From Segatella copri (GTDB taxonomy: Bacteria; Bacteroidota; Bacteroidia; Bacteroidales; Bacteroidaceae): a DNA stretch of 64,000 nucleotides. Under the pieces are notes generated by a model that was given only the letters and a program-made list of their open reading frames with translations, ran no database searches and was not told the DNA's origin. Shown here piece after piece: positions 33,370-42,196 of the stretch. A program made the position numbers and the translations under genes. The stretch is from positions 121,755 to 185,754 of the forward strand of contig NZ_NMPZ01000003.1 in NCBI RefSeq assembly GCF_002224675.1, given 5' to 3'. Numbering within the stretch: position 1 is the stretch's first letter; each line of letters begins with the position of its first letter.

Positions 33370-35217
33370 TTATTTCATATTCTCGCTCTTTTCTGTGAAA
33401 TATTTCGCAAGAATTTCGGCTTTATGAGGGCCTAATACCTCGGCAAGCTGTTCCAGCGATGCTTCTTTTATCTTTTTCACGCTCTTAAACTTGCTCAGGA
33501 GCGCTTCTTTTGCCTTAGGACCGATGCCTTTGATGTCGTCTAACTCAGAATGGAGAGCGTGCTTGCTTCGCTTGTCGCGATGGAAGGTGATGGCGTATCT
33601 ATGTACCTCGTCCTGTATCTGCGTCAATACCTTGAAAAGCTCGCTTTCCGGTGGTAGAGCGATGGTTTGTGGCGGAAAACCGTAGAGAAGTTCGTTGGTG
33701 CGATGGCGGTCGTCCTTGGCAAGACCTGCGATAGGGATTTCCAGGTGCAGTTCATCTTCTATCACCTCTCTTACCACCTCCATCTGCCCCTTGCCACCAT
33801 CGGTGATGATGAGGTCTGGAAGTGGTGTTTCTTCCTCTATCATGCGGCTGTATCTGCGTCTTACCACCTCCTGCATCGAAGCATAATCATCCGGTCCTTC
33901 CACCGTCTTGATGTTGTATTTACGGTAGTCTTTTCGGGATGGTTTCATACCTTTATATACAATACATCCAGCCACGGCATCCGTGCCCGATATATTGGAA
34001 TTATCGAAGCATTCTATCTGATAAGGCATCTTTGGAAGCTTCAGTTTCGTCTGCAATTCCTTCATCAATCGGGTTTGCTTCTGTTCAGGATTGAGCTTTT
34101 CTGCCTGCTTCAAACGGTCGAATTTATACTGCTTGCAGTTCATTTCCGACAGCTCCAGAAGGTGCTTCTTGTCGCCCCTCTGAGGCACGAAGAAGGTGGC
34201 GTCTTTCAGCTTCCATTCCATCTCGAAAGGTACGATGATCTCCTTCGAAGTGGAGTGGAAACGCTCCCTGATTTCCGGTATGGCGGTAATCAGAAGTTCC
34301 TCGTCGCTCTCCTCCAGCTTGCGCTTGTACTCGTAGGTAAAGCTCTGGTTGATGGTGCCGTTTTTCACGTGAATATAGTTGATGAAGGCGTTCTTATTGG
34401 TGTCATCATTCACGATTGTGAAGACATCCACATCGGTAATCGTATGGCTTACCACCTCGCTTTTTGCCTCAAAATCATCCAGCAACTGGTACTTCTTCTT
34501 GTATTCTTCGGCTATTTCAAAGCGGAGAAGTTCGGCATTTTTCATCATCAGATCATAGAGATATTTGCTTACTTCCCGGGTGTTTCCCTTCAGAATTTCA
34601 CGCGCCTGGCGCATGTTTTCCTGGTACTCCTCATAGCTCTGTCTGTTGATGCAAGGGGCACCGCAGTTGTGAATATGGTACTCTAGGCAGGGCTTATATT
34701 TGCCTTCCGCCACGCCTTCTTTGGTGATAGGAAACCTGCAAGTACGGGGTTTATATAGCTTCTTGATGACCTCCAGAACGGCATACATACTGCCCACATG
34801 AGGGTAAGGACCGAAGAAAGTTCCCACCTTTTTGTTGATATGTCTCGTCTTGAAAATGCGGGGAAAATACTCGTTTGTAACGCATATAGAGGGGTAGGTC
34901 TTGCCGTCTTTCAGCAAAACATTATACCTTGGATTATACTTTTTAATAAGGCTGTTTTCCAGCAAAAGTGCATCTTCTTCGGTGTTTACGACGGTGTATG
35001 AAATGTCGAAAATCTTAGAAACAAGTACCTTTGTCTTGTATCTATCTACCTCTTTATGGAAGTAGGAAGATACTCTTCTCTTCAGATTTTTCGCCTTTCC
35101 TACATATATAATCGTGTGATTCTCGTCGTAATATTGATAGCTTCCCGGTTTCTCCGGCATGCTTAAAACGATGCTTTTTAACCGAGCTAATCTTTCCTCA
35201 TTTTCTTGTTTCGTCAT
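33370..35217 (-). CDS. uvrC: Excinuclease ABC subunit C
   Basis: Makes both incisions in nucleotide excision repair with UvrA and UvrB. The 615 residues contain the GIY-YIG nuclease domain ('KPGSYQYYDENHTIIYVGKAKNLKRRVSSYF'-type region, 22-60), a Cys-containing segment ('CPFI'-like 'GAPCINRQS'), the UVR region, the RNase H-like C-terminal nuclease ('ECFDNSNISGTDAVAGCIVY', 'LIITDGGKGQ') and a terminal helix-hairpin-helix ('LDDIKGIGPKAKEALLS'). It follows apt by 114 bp that contain a parS-like palindrome. Confidence 0.97.
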   Translation of the reverse strand: MTKQENEERLARLKSIVLSMPEKPGSYQYYDENHTIIYVGKAKNLKRRVSSYFHKEVDRYKTKVLVSKIFDISYTVVNTEEDALLLENSLIKKYNPRYNVLLKDGKTYPSICVTNEYFPRIFKTRHINKKVGTFFGPYPHVGSMYAVLEVIKKLYKPRTCRFPITKEGVAEGKYKPCLEYHIHNCGAPCINRQSYEEYQENMRQAREILKGNTREVSKYLYDLMMKNAELLRFEIAEEYKKKYQLLDDFEAKSEVVSHTITDVDVFTIVNDDTNKNAFINYIHVKNGTINQSFTYEYKRKLEESDEELLITAIPEIRERFHSTSKEIIVPFEMEWKLKDATFFVPQRGDKKHLLELSEMNCKQYKFDRLKQAEKLNPEQKQTRLMKELQTKLKLPKMPYQIECFDNSNISGTDAVAGCIVYKGMKPSRKDYRKYNIKTVEGPDDYASMQEVVRRRYSRMIEEETPLPDLIITDGGKGQMEVVREVIEDELHLEIPIAGLAKDDRHRTNELLYGFPPQTIALPPESELFKVLTQIQDEVHRYAITFHRDKRSKHALHSELDDIKGIGPKAKEALLSKFKSVKKIKEASLEQLAEVLGPHKAEILAKYFTEKSENMK

Positions 35218-35247
35218 ACCTTTATGGGGTTAAAATAGGGTAAAAGA

Positions 35248-35277
35248 GCGTTGCTGTTTCACGTGAAACGGCAACGC
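35248..35277 (-). promoter_or_regulatory. parS-like ParB binding site within a terminator-like palindrome
   Basis: TGTTTCACGTGAAACG at 35255-35270 matches the parS consensus TGTTTCACGTGAAACA at 15 of 16 positions. It lies in a longer palindrome with GCGTTGC (35248-35254) and GCAACGC (35271-35277). In minus-strand reading the stem is followed by TCTTTTA, so it may also end the apt transcript. Confidence 0.8.
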
Positions 35278-35331
35278 CCGTATGCTTTATAGCTGCAGAA
35301 TTATATGTATTAATCAAGCATTTTTCATGCT

Positions 35332-35862
35332 TTACAACTGCAATAACGTAGATACTTCTACATCCTCATCGAAGTTCTTTCTGCCTTCGAAATTCTCGTT
35401 TACGAGCTCGATGATAAAGTTAGCATACACCTTCTTCGGGTGGAATTTCTTCACCAGATTGCAGGCTGCCTTCATGGTTCCGCCGGTAGCGAGAAGGTCG
35501 TCGTGAAGGAGGATTATGTCGTTCTCGTTGATGGCATCTTCGTGGATTTCGATGGTGTCCATACCGTATTCTTTCGCATAGCTTTCCTGCACGGTTTTGC
35601 ATGGAAGCTTACCTGGCTTTCGGCACAAAACTACGCCTGCGCCGAGACGGATTGCAAGGGCAGAAGACATCACGAAACCACGTGATTCGATGCCTACAAT
35701 CTTGGTAATACCTTTGTCTTTGTAGATCTCGTACATCTCATCGCAGATCTCTTTAAGAGACTCTGGATTCTTAAACAGGGTACTAACATCGCGGAAGTTT
35801 ACACCCTTGATTGGCCAATCTGGAATGCAACGCAGATTGTCTAATAATAGCTGATTGTTCAT
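35332..35862 (-). CDS. apt: Adenine phosphoribosyltransferase
   Basis: Salvages adenine to AMP with PRPP. The 176-residue protein has the PRPP loop 'IILLHDDLLATGGT', 'GIESRGFVMSSALA' and 'VLCRKPGKLP', all typical of Apt. It sits between mnmG and uvrC, all minus strand, with a parS-like site on each side. The start at 35862 gives the usual N-terminus ('LDNLRCIPDWPIKGVNFRD'). Confidence 0.96.
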   Translation of the reverse strand: MNNQLLLDNLRCIPDWPIKGVNFRDVSTLFKNPESLKEICDEMYEIYKDKGITKIVGIESRGFVMSSALAIRLGAGVVLCRKPGKLPCKTVQESYAKEYGMDTIEIHEDAINENDIILLHDDLLATGGTMKAACNLVKKFHPKKVYANFIIELVNENFEGRKNFDEDVEVSTLLQL

Positions 35863-35933
35863 TGTCTTTTATACTATAAATTAATACTATATTTTTTATT
35901 GTTTCTTCGAGTTTTGGCAGCTTTTACCGGCTG

Positions 35934-35948
35934 TGTTCCACGGAAACA
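35934..35948. promoter_or_regulatory. Degenerate parS-like sequence
   Basis: TGTTCCACGGAAACA equals the parS consensus TGTTNCACGTGAAACA with one base missing at the centre. It may be a decayed site; binding is doubtful. Confidence 0.35.
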
Positions 35949-36025
35949 CTGAAGTTTTGCTTTAACCACAATTTACTTGATGCAAAAGGCTCTAAGCTCT
36001 TTGGTATCAAATGCTTTATGCAAGA

Positions 36026-36041
36026 GTGGTTTCACGTGAAA
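36026..36041. promoter_or_regulatory. parS-like ParB binding site between mnmG and apt
   Basis: GGTTTCACGTGAAACA matches the parS consensus at 15 of 16 positions, with a perfect 14-bp palindromic core (36027-36040). It lies in the 273-bp gap between apt and mnmG, in which no gene was found. Confidence 0.8.
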
Positions 36042-36135
36042 CATTGCTGAGAATCCCTTGTTTTGCAGGTTTTTCTTGCTGAAACCGCCAATTCTGCTGC
36101 TTGTCTTCCTGGTAAGACGGGCAATGCATCTTTGC

Positions 36136-38007
36136 TTATCTTCCCAGTAGGACGAGCAGTACATTGATGTCGCTTGGAGATACACCTGGAATTCGGCTTG
36201 CCTGAGCCAACGTGTCAGGGTCGATGCGCTCGAGCTTTTGTCGTCCTTCTGTTGAGATTTCGAGAATCTCAGAGTAGTTGAAGCGTCCCTTGATTCTGAT
36301 GTTCTCCAGACGGTGCATCTTGTCGGCGATGAGTCGCTCGCGCTCGATGTATCCTTTGTACTTCATCTTGATTTCTGCCGCCTCGGCAATCTCTTCTTTC
36401 CGGTTGTCTGGTGCTTCCATCGCTGCCTTCAGGTCGGGGATGATTTCCGACAGGTTCTGAAGGTTGAGATGCGGACGAGCCACGAGGTCGATGAGCTTGC
36501 AGCCGGCGCGGAGTGGAGTAGTGCCGAGTGCTTCGAGCTTCGGATTGATCTCGTCTTTCTTGATAGGATAGTTGGCACAGAAGTCGATGATTCTTTCGAT
36601 GGCATTTTTCTTCTCCATCCACCAGTCGTAACGGTCGCGCTTGGCGATGCCGAGCTCGTATGCTTTTTCCGTGAGTCGGGCATCGGCGTCGTCCTGACGA
36701 AGCAGGATGCGGTACTCGGCTCTTGAGGTGAACATGCGGTATGGTTCATCTACACCCTTTGTGGTGAGGTCATCGATGAGTACGCCGATGTAACTCTCGT
36801 CTCGCTTCATCTCGAACGTCTTGTCGCCCACGCAATGAAGTGCAGCGTTGATTCCGGCAACCGTGCCCTGACCTCCTGCTTCTTCGTAACCGGTGGTTCC
36901 GTTTACCTGTCCGGCAAAGAAAAGTCCCTTGATGATTTTCGACTCCAGCGAATGCTTCAGCTGGGTTGGGTCGAAGTAATCATACTCGATGGCGTAACCT
37001 GGTCGGTAGATCTTTGCATCTCTCAATGCCGGGATTTCGTGGAGTGCATCCAGCTGGATATCCATCGGCATGCTGGATGAGAATCCGTTCAGGTACATTT
37101 CATTGGTGTCTTCACCTTCTGGTTCCAGGAAGAGCGGGTGCTGTTCCTTGTCGGGGAAGGTGACAAGCTTGGTTTCGATGCTTGGACAGTAACGGGGACC
37201 TGTGCTTTGGATTTGGCCATTATATAAAGGTGAGTCATCCAATCCGCTTTTCAGAATTTCGTGTACCTTGCTGTTTGTGTAGCATGTCCAGCAAGGAAGC
37301 TGTTTCAGAACTCTGTGGTTGCCCATGTACGAGAACTGATGGAAATCGATGTCGCCCGGTTGCTCCTCCATGTCTTCGAAGTGAACGCTTCGCTTGTCGA
37401 TGCGGACAGGAGTTCCAGTTTTCATTCTTGCCGATGTGATTCCCCATCGGGTGATGCTTTCCGTGAAATGATGAACGGCAGGTTCTGCACATCTTCCACC
37501 TTCCACCATCTTTCTTCCCACGTGCATCAGTCCGTTGAGGAAAGTGCCGGCGGTGATGATGATGCTCTTGGCATAGAATTCTGCGCCCCAGATGGTGCGC
37601 ACGCCGATTGCCTCTCCGTTTGCTACGAGCAGCTCGTCGGCCTGGTCTTGCCAGATGTCGAGATGGTCGGTATGGTCGAGAATGGTTCTCCATTCCCAGA
37701 TGAACTTGCCACGGTCGCATTGAGCACGAGGACTCCATACGGCAGGTCCCTTTCCTATATTAAGCATACGGAACTGGATAGCCGTCTTGTCGGTGACGAT
37801 ACCCATCTGTCCGCCCAGTGCATCAATCTCTCGCACAATCTGTCCCTTGGCAATACCGCCTATGGCAGGATTGCAACTCATCTGACCAATCTTGTTCATG
37901 TCCATCGTTATCAAGCAGGTGTTAGCGCCCATGTTTGCCGAGGCAGCTGCTGCCTCGCATCCGGCGTGCCCTCCACCGATAACGAGTACGTCATAATTGA
38001 AGTTCAT
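36136..38007 (-). CDS. mnmG: tRNA uridine-5-carboxymethylaminomethyl modification enzyme
   Basis: With MnmE it modifies wobble uridine of several tRNAs. The 623-residue FAD protein shows the Rossmann start 'DVLVIGGGHAGCEAA', 'CNPAIGGIAKG', 'GTFLNGLMHVG', 'GYEEAGGQGTVAGINAA' and a helical C-terminus ('YKGYIERE', 'RIPGVSPSDINVLL'). Genes of this family are often near the replication origin; here two parS-like sites lie just downstream. It is divergent from frdC with a complete promoter on each strand in between. Confidence 0.97.
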   Translation of the reverse strand: MNFNYDVLVIGGGHAGCEAAAASANMGANTCLITMDMNKIGQMSCNPAIGGIAKGQIVREIDALGGQMGIVTDKTAIQFRMLNIGKGPAVWSPRAQCDRGKFIWEWRTILDHTDHLDIWQDQADELLVANGEAIGVRTIWGAEFYAKSIIITAGTFLNGLMHVGRKMVEGGRCAEPAVHHFTESITRWGITSARMKTGTPVRIDKRSVHFEDMEEQPGDIDFHQFSYMGNHRVLKQLPCWTCYTNSKVHEILKSGLDDSPLYNGQIQSTGPRYCPSIETKLVTFPDKEQHPLFLEPEGEDTNEMYLNGFSSSMPMDIQLDALHEIPALRDAKIYRPGYAIEYDYFDPTQLKHSLESKIIKGLFFAGQVNGTTGYEEAGGQGTVAGINAALHCVGDKTFEMKRDESYIGVLIDDLTTKGVDEPYRMFTSRAEYRILLRQDDADARLTEKAYELGIAKRDRYDWWMEKKNAIERIIDFCANYPIKKDEINPKLEALGTTPLRAGCKLIDLVARPHLNLQNLSEIIPDLKAAMEAPDNRKEEIAEAAEIKMKYKGYIERERLIADKMHRLENIRIKGRFNYSEILEISTEGRQKLERIDPDTLAQASRIPGVSPSDINVLLVLLGR

Positions 38008-38045
38008 AATCTCTGTTTCTAATCTATATTTTATCTAATTTTCGG

Positions 38046-38079
38046 CAAAAGTAAGAAATTTAATTGAAATTTTAGCAAA
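38046..38079 (-). promoter_or_regulatory. Promoter of mnmG
   Basis: Minus strand: TTTG, 22-bp spacer, TACTTTTG (38046-38053), 39 bp before the ATG. It abuts the frdC promoter. Confidence 0.75.
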
Positions 38080-38084
38080 AATAC

Positions 38085-38115
38085 TTTGATAAATCATTAA
38101 AATATAGTAATTTTG
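38085..38115 (+). promoter_or_regulatory. Promoter of frdCAB
   Basis: TTTG (38085-38088), 19-bp spacer, TAATTTTG (38108-38115). The leader is about 120 nt long. Confidence 0.8.
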
Positions 38116-38243
38116 CAGCAGACTTGCGAAAATATACCTATAAATGAGGATTGCAGAATGCCTTGAAAGTGGTATTGCAAGTACGAGATGAAGGAAATAA
38201 TAAATTAGTTTCAAACAGTTAAATAATTAAAATTCAATCATTT

Positions 38244-38927
38244 ATGTGGTTAATCAATTCATCTATTGGTAGAAAGGTAGTGATGTCAGTAACTGGTATC
38301 GCACTTATTCTATTCTTGACATTCCACGGTTGCATGAATGTGGTTGCGCTTTTCTCTGGAGAAGCTTACAACACAATCTGCGAGTTGTTGGGTGCTAACT
38401 GGTACGCCGTAGTTGCAACATTAGGTTTGGCAGCTTTGGCAGTTTGTCACATCGTTTACGCTTTCATCCTGACAGCACAGAACCGTCGTGCTCGCGGTAA
38501 CCAGCGTTACGAGGTAACAGCAAAGCCAGAGAAAGTAGAGTGGGCTAGCCAGAACATGTTGGTGCTTGGTATCATCATCGTTCTCGGTTTGTTGCTTCAC
38601 CTCTTCAACTTCTGGTACAACATGATGTTCGCTGAGCTTTTGGGTACAAGCTTCGGTCACAGCCCAGCAGACGGCTTCGCTTTCATCCAGGACACCTTCG
38701 CTAACCCAGTGTTCGTAGTTCTCTACATCATCTGGTTGGTAGCTCTTTGGTTCCACCTCACTCACGGTTTCTGGAGTGCTATTCAGACTCTCGGTTGGAA
38801 CGGTAAGACTTGGTTCTGCCGTTGGAAGACTATTGGTATGATTTACTCTACCATCCTGCTTCTCCTCTTCATCGTTGTCGTATTGGCATTCGCTTTCGGT
38901 TGCGCTCCATCTTTGTGCTGCGCATAA
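38244..38927 (+). CDS. frdC: Fumarate reductase / succinate dehydrogenase cytochrome b subunit
   Basis: The membrane anchor binds haem and menaquinol and passes electrons to FrdAB. The 227 residues have five membrane segments and the diheme type-B pattern with conserved His in 'TFHGCMNVV', 'AVCHIVYAF' and 'HLTHGFWSAIQTLGWNG'. It is first of frdCAB and should be strongly expressed (codon use is biased to GGT, CGT and AAC/TTC). In Prevotella-type metabolism the complex most likely works as fumarate reductase, producing succinate. Confidence 0.95.
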   Translation: MWLINSSIGRKVVMSVTGIALILFLTFHGCMNVVALFSGEAYNTICELLGANWYAVVATLGLAALAVCHIVYAFILTAQNRRARGNQRYEVTAKPEKVEWASQNMLVLGIIIVLGLLLHLFNFWYNMMFAELLGTSFGHSPADGFAFIQDTFANPVFVVLYIIWLVALWFHLTHGFWSAIQTLGWNGKTWFCRWKTIGMIYSTILLLLFIVVVLAFAFGCAPSLCCA

Positions 38928-38959
38928 TTCGTGTAATCATTTAAGTATTAAAAAAGATT

Positions 38960-40942
38960 ATGGCAAAAACATTAAATTCTAGAATACCTGAAGGACCAGT
39001 TGCTGAGAAGTGGACCAACTATAAGGCTCACCAGCGTTTGGTTAACCCAAAGAATAAGTTAAAGCTCGACGTTATCGTCGTAGGTACAGGTTTGGCAGGT
39101 GCTTCTGCAGCTGCTTCTCTTGGCGAGATGGGCTTCAACATCTTGAACTTCTGCATCCAGGACTCTCCACGTCGTGCTCACTCTATCGCAGCACAGGGTG
39201 GTATCAATGCAGCTAAGAATTATCAGAATGATGGTGACTCTGTTTACCGTCTGTTCTACGATACAGTAAAGGGTGGTGACTACCGTGCTCGTGAGGCTAA
39301 CGTTTACCGTTTGGCTGAAGTGAGCAACGACATCATCGACCAGTGCGTAGCTCAGGGCGTTCCTTTCGCTCGTGAGTACGGTGGTATGTTGGCTAACCGT
39401 TCTTTCGGTGGTGCTCAGGTATCTCGTACATTTTATGCTAAGGGTCAGACAGGTCAGCAGCTCCTCCTCGGTGCTTACTCTTCTTTGAGCCGCATGGTTG
39501 AGGCAGGTAAGGTAAAGCTCTTCACCCGTTACGAGATGGAGGATATCGTTATCGTTGACGGTCACGCTCGTGGTATCATCGCCAAGAATCTGATCACAGG
39601 TAAGTTGGAGCGTTTCTCTGCCAACGCCGTAGTTATCGCTACCGGTGGTTATGGTAACGCTTACTTCCTTTCTACAAACGCTATGGGTTGTAACTGTACA
39701 GCAGCTATCCAGTGCTACCGCAAGGGTGCTGACTTCGCTAACCCATCTTATGTTCAGATTCACCCTACATGTATCCCTGTTCACGGTACAAACCAGAGTA
39801 AGTTGACTTTGATGTCAGAGTCACTCCGTAACGATGGTCGTATCTGGGTTCCTAAGAAGATTGAGGATGCCAAGGCATTGCAGGCAGGTACAAAGAAGGG
39901 TTCTGATATTCCTGAGGAAGACCGCGACTACTACTTGGAGCGCCGTTACCCAGCATTCGGTAACCTGGTTCCTCGTGACGTGGCTTCTCGTGCAGCTAAG
40001 GAGCGCTGCGACAAGGGCTTCGGTGTCAACAACACAGGTCTTGCCGTATTCCTCGACTTCTCTGAGTCTATCAACCGTCTCGGTATCGACGTTATCCTTC
40101 AGCGTTATGGCAACCTCTTCGATATGTATGAGGAGATTACCGACGTTAACCCAGGTGAGTTGGCTAACGAGATTAACGGCGTGAAGTACTACAACCCAAT
40201 GATGATCTTCCCTGCTATCCACTATACAATGGGTGGTATCTGGGTTGACTACGAGTTGATGACCACTATCCCAGGTCTCTTCGCTATTGGTGAGTGTAAC
40301 TTCTCTGACCACGGTGCTAACCGTCTTGGTGCATCTGCTTTGATGCAGGGTTTGGCTGACGGTTACTTCGTATTGCCATACACCATCCAGAACTACTTGG
40401 CCGACCAGGCATTGTGGCCAAAGCTCTCTACCGATCTCCCAGAGTTCGCAGAGGCAGAGGCAGGTGTTCAGAAGGAAATCGACCGCCTGATGGGTATCCA
40501 GGGCAAGCGCTCTGTAGATTCTATCCACAAGGAGTTGGGTCACATCCTTTGGGAGCACGTAGGTATGGGTCGTACCAAGGAAGGTCTTGAGGAAGGCTTG
40601 AAGAAGATGAAGGCTCTCCGCGAGGAATTCAACAAGAACCTCTTCATCCCTGGCAAGAAGGAAGGCTTGAACGTAGAGTTGGATAAGGCTATCCACTTGC
40701 GTGACTTCATCTTGATGGGCGAGTTGATCGCTTACGATGCATTGCACCGCAACGAGAGCTGTGGTGGTCACTTCCGTGAGGAGTACCAGACAGAGGAAGG
40801 CGAGGCTAAGCGTGATGACGAGAACTTCTTCTACGTAGGCTGCTGGGAGTATCAGGGCAACGATACAACTGCTCCAGTGCTCAACAAGGAACCTCTCGAG
40901 TATGAGGCAATTAAGGTACAGACAAGAAATTACAAGAATTAA
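38960..40942 (+). CDS. frdA: Fumarate reductase / succinate dehydrogenase flavoprotein subunit
   Basis: The catalytic subunit reduces fumarate to succinate. The 660-residue protein has an FAD Rossmann motif ('[17 protein letters not shown]'), the covalent FAD His in '[15 protein letters not shown]', '[11 protein letters not shown]', and the active-site region 'HPTCIP'. The C-terminal capping and helical parts are complete. It lies 32 bp after frdC and 15 bp before frdB, forming one operon. Codon use is strongly biased, as for an abundant enzyme. Confidence 0.96.
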   Translation: MAKTLNSRIPEGPVAEKWTNYKAHQRLVNPKNKLKLDVIVVGTGLAGASAAASLGEMGFNILNFCIQDSPRRAHSIAAQGGINAAKNYQNDGDSVYRLFYDTVKGGDYRAREANVYRLAEVSNDIIDQCVAQGVPFAREYGGMLANRSFGGAQVSRTFYAKGQTGQQLLLGAYSSLSRMVEAGKVKLFTRYEMEDIVIVDGHARGIIAKNLITGKLERFSANAVVIATGGYGNAYFLSTNAMGCNCTAAIQCYRKGADFANPSYVQIHPTCIPVHGTNQSKLTLMSESLRNDGRIWVPKKIEDAKALQAGTKKGSDIPEEDRDYYLERRYPAFGNLVPRDVASRAAKERCDKGFGVNNTGLAVFLDFSESINRLGIDVILQRYGNLFDMYEEITDVNPGELANEINGVKYYNPMMIFPAIHYTMGGIWVDYELMTTIPGLFAIGECNFSDHGANRLGASALMQGLADGYFVLPYTIQNYLADQALWPKLSTDLPEFAEAEAGVQKEIDRLMGIQGKRSVDSIHKELGHILWEHVGMGRTKEGLEEGLKKMKALREEFNKNLFIPGKKEGLNVELDKAIHLRDFILMGELIAYDALHRNESCGGHFREEYQTEEGEAKRDDENFFYVGCWEYQGNDTTAPVLNKEPLEYEAIKVQTRNYKN

Positions 40943-40957
40943 AAAGCGAACAAGACA

Positions 40958-41716
40958 ATGGCAAGAAATATAAGTTTCACAGTTAAGTATTGGAAGCAGG
41001 ACGGTCCTACAGCACAGGGTCACTTCGATACACACGAGATGAAGAACATCCCAGATGATACTTCATTCCTCGAGATGCTCGACATCTTGAACGAGGAGCT
41101 CATCGAGTCAGGTCAGGAGCCTTTCGTCTTCGACCACGACTGCCGCGAGGGTATCTGCGGTATGTGCTCTCTCTATATTAATGGTACACCTCATGGTAAG
41201 ACTGAGCGTGGTGCTACAACATGTCAGCTCTACATGCGTCGTTTCAACGATGGTGACGTTATCACCGTTGAGCCTTGGCGTTCTGCTGGTTTCCCTATCA
41301 TCAAGGACTGTATGGTTGACCGTTCAGCATTCGACAAGATCATCCAGGCAGGTGGTTACACCAGCATCCGTACAGGTCAGGCTCAGGATGCCAACGCTAT
41401 CCTGATTCCTAAGGAGAATGCAGACGAGGCAATGGATTGCGCTACATGTATCGGTTGCGGTGCTTGTGTTGCTGCATGTAAGAATGGTTCTGCCATGCTC
41501 TTCGTCAGCTCAAAGGTAAGCCAGTTGGCACTTCTCCCACAGGGTCGTGTAGAGGCTGCTACCCGTGCTAAGAAGATGATTGCACGCATGGATGAGCTTG
41601 GATTCGGTAACTGTACAAACACTCGTGCTTGCGAGGCTGTTTGTCCTAAAAACGAGTCTATCGCTAACATCGCCCGCTTGAACCGTGAGTTCTTGAAGGC
41701 TAAGTTGGCTGACTAA
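40958..41716 (+). CDS. frdB: Fumarate reductase / succinate dehydrogenase iron-sulfur subunit
   Basis: Carries electrons from the cytochrome b subunit to the flavoprotein. The 252 residues contain the [2Fe-2S] motif '[15 protein letters not shown]', then the bacterial ferredoxin part with '[21 protein letters not shown]' and '[15 protein letters not shown]', which ligate the [4Fe-4S] and [3Fe-4S] clusters. It is the last gene of frdCAB, followed by a hairpin terminator. Confidence 0.96.
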   Translation: MARNISFTVKYWKQDGPTAQGHFDTHEMKNIPDDTSFLEMLDILNEELIESGQEPFVFDHDCREGICGMCSLYINGTPHGKTERGATTCQLYMRRFNDGDVITVEPWRSAGFPIIKDCMVDRSAFDKIIQAGGYTSIRTGQAQDANAILIPKENADEAMDCATCIGCGACVAACKNGSAMLFVSSKVSQLALLPQGRVEAATRAKKMIARMDELGFGNCTNTRACEAVCPKNESIANIARLNREFLKAKLAD

Positions 41717-41745
41717 TCCACCGTTTCTCTTGAGACACGGGAATT

Positions 41746-41783
41746 TTCTCTCTGCATCTTTACGGATGCGAGAGAATTTTCTC
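41746..41783 (+). terminator. Terminator of frdCAB
   Basis: TTCTCTC-T-GCATC (41746-41758) pairs with GATGC-GAGAGAA (41765-41776) with one bulged T, then TTTTCTC. It is 29 bp past the stop. Confidence 0.75.
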
Positions 41784-41837
41784 AAAAACCCTTCACTCTT
41801 CACCTTTTGAGTGTAAGCGATTGAAGGATAGGTAGTT

Positions 41838-41990
41838 GGGTGGGTGAAGAGTTGAAGTGACTCTTCACCCACCCTTCACCTTTTTATAGGGATAGGTGAA
41901 GAGTGGTGAAGAGTGGTGAAGAGTCAGCGCCACTCTTCACCTCTCGAATCCCCTGTGTTTATCGGGGTTTCAGACGAAAAGGTGAAGGGT
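41838..41990. repeat. GGTGAAGAGT repeat cluster with long hairpin
   Basis: GGGTGGGTGAAGAGT (41838-41852) pairs perfectly with 41860-41874. Three head-to-tail GGTGAAGAGT units (41895-41924) face an inverted copy at 41932-41941; GGTGAAGGGTGAAGAGT follows near 41981. It lies in the 41717-42196 gene-free stretch and is non-coding on both strands. Confidence 0.8.
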
Positions 41991-42049
41991 GAAGAGTAAA
42001 AACGAGAGTAGGCTTTTTTACTGCGGAGGCCTCATTCTAATTTTTGCCT

Positions 42050-42105
42050 TGCCATGGCATTTTTTTGCCCTTTAGGAGGGCAATTTATTGCCATAGCCAG
42101 GCAAT
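42050..42105. repeat. Three consecutive TTGCC/GGCAA palindromes
   Basis: TGCCATGGCA (42050-42059), TTGCCCT-TTAGG-AGGGCAA (42065-42083) and ATTGCC-ATAGCCA-GGCAAT (42087-42105), spaced about 20 nt apart, upstream of the methyltransferase gene. Confidence 0.75.
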
Positions 42106-42196
42106 AATCCTTATGTCGTGAGAGGTTTAAAAGAACAGAAGTATTAAGCTATAAAAATATAAAGTACCATTCCATAAAGATATAAAAAGAGCATAA

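Noticed and set aside
34362..34377. Third possible parS inside uvrC (TTTTTCACGTGAATAT)
   Set aside because: Four mismatches to the consensus, mostly on one side, and it is coding sequence; likely chance.
35218..38243. Replication origin oriC
   Set aside because: parS-like sites and a strand switch are present, but I saw no cluster of DnaA boxes, no AT-rich unwinding repeats and no dnaA gene.
39059..41035. Long minus-strand frames opposite frdA
   Set aside because: They arise from the strong codon bias of frdA; there are no domains and no promoter.
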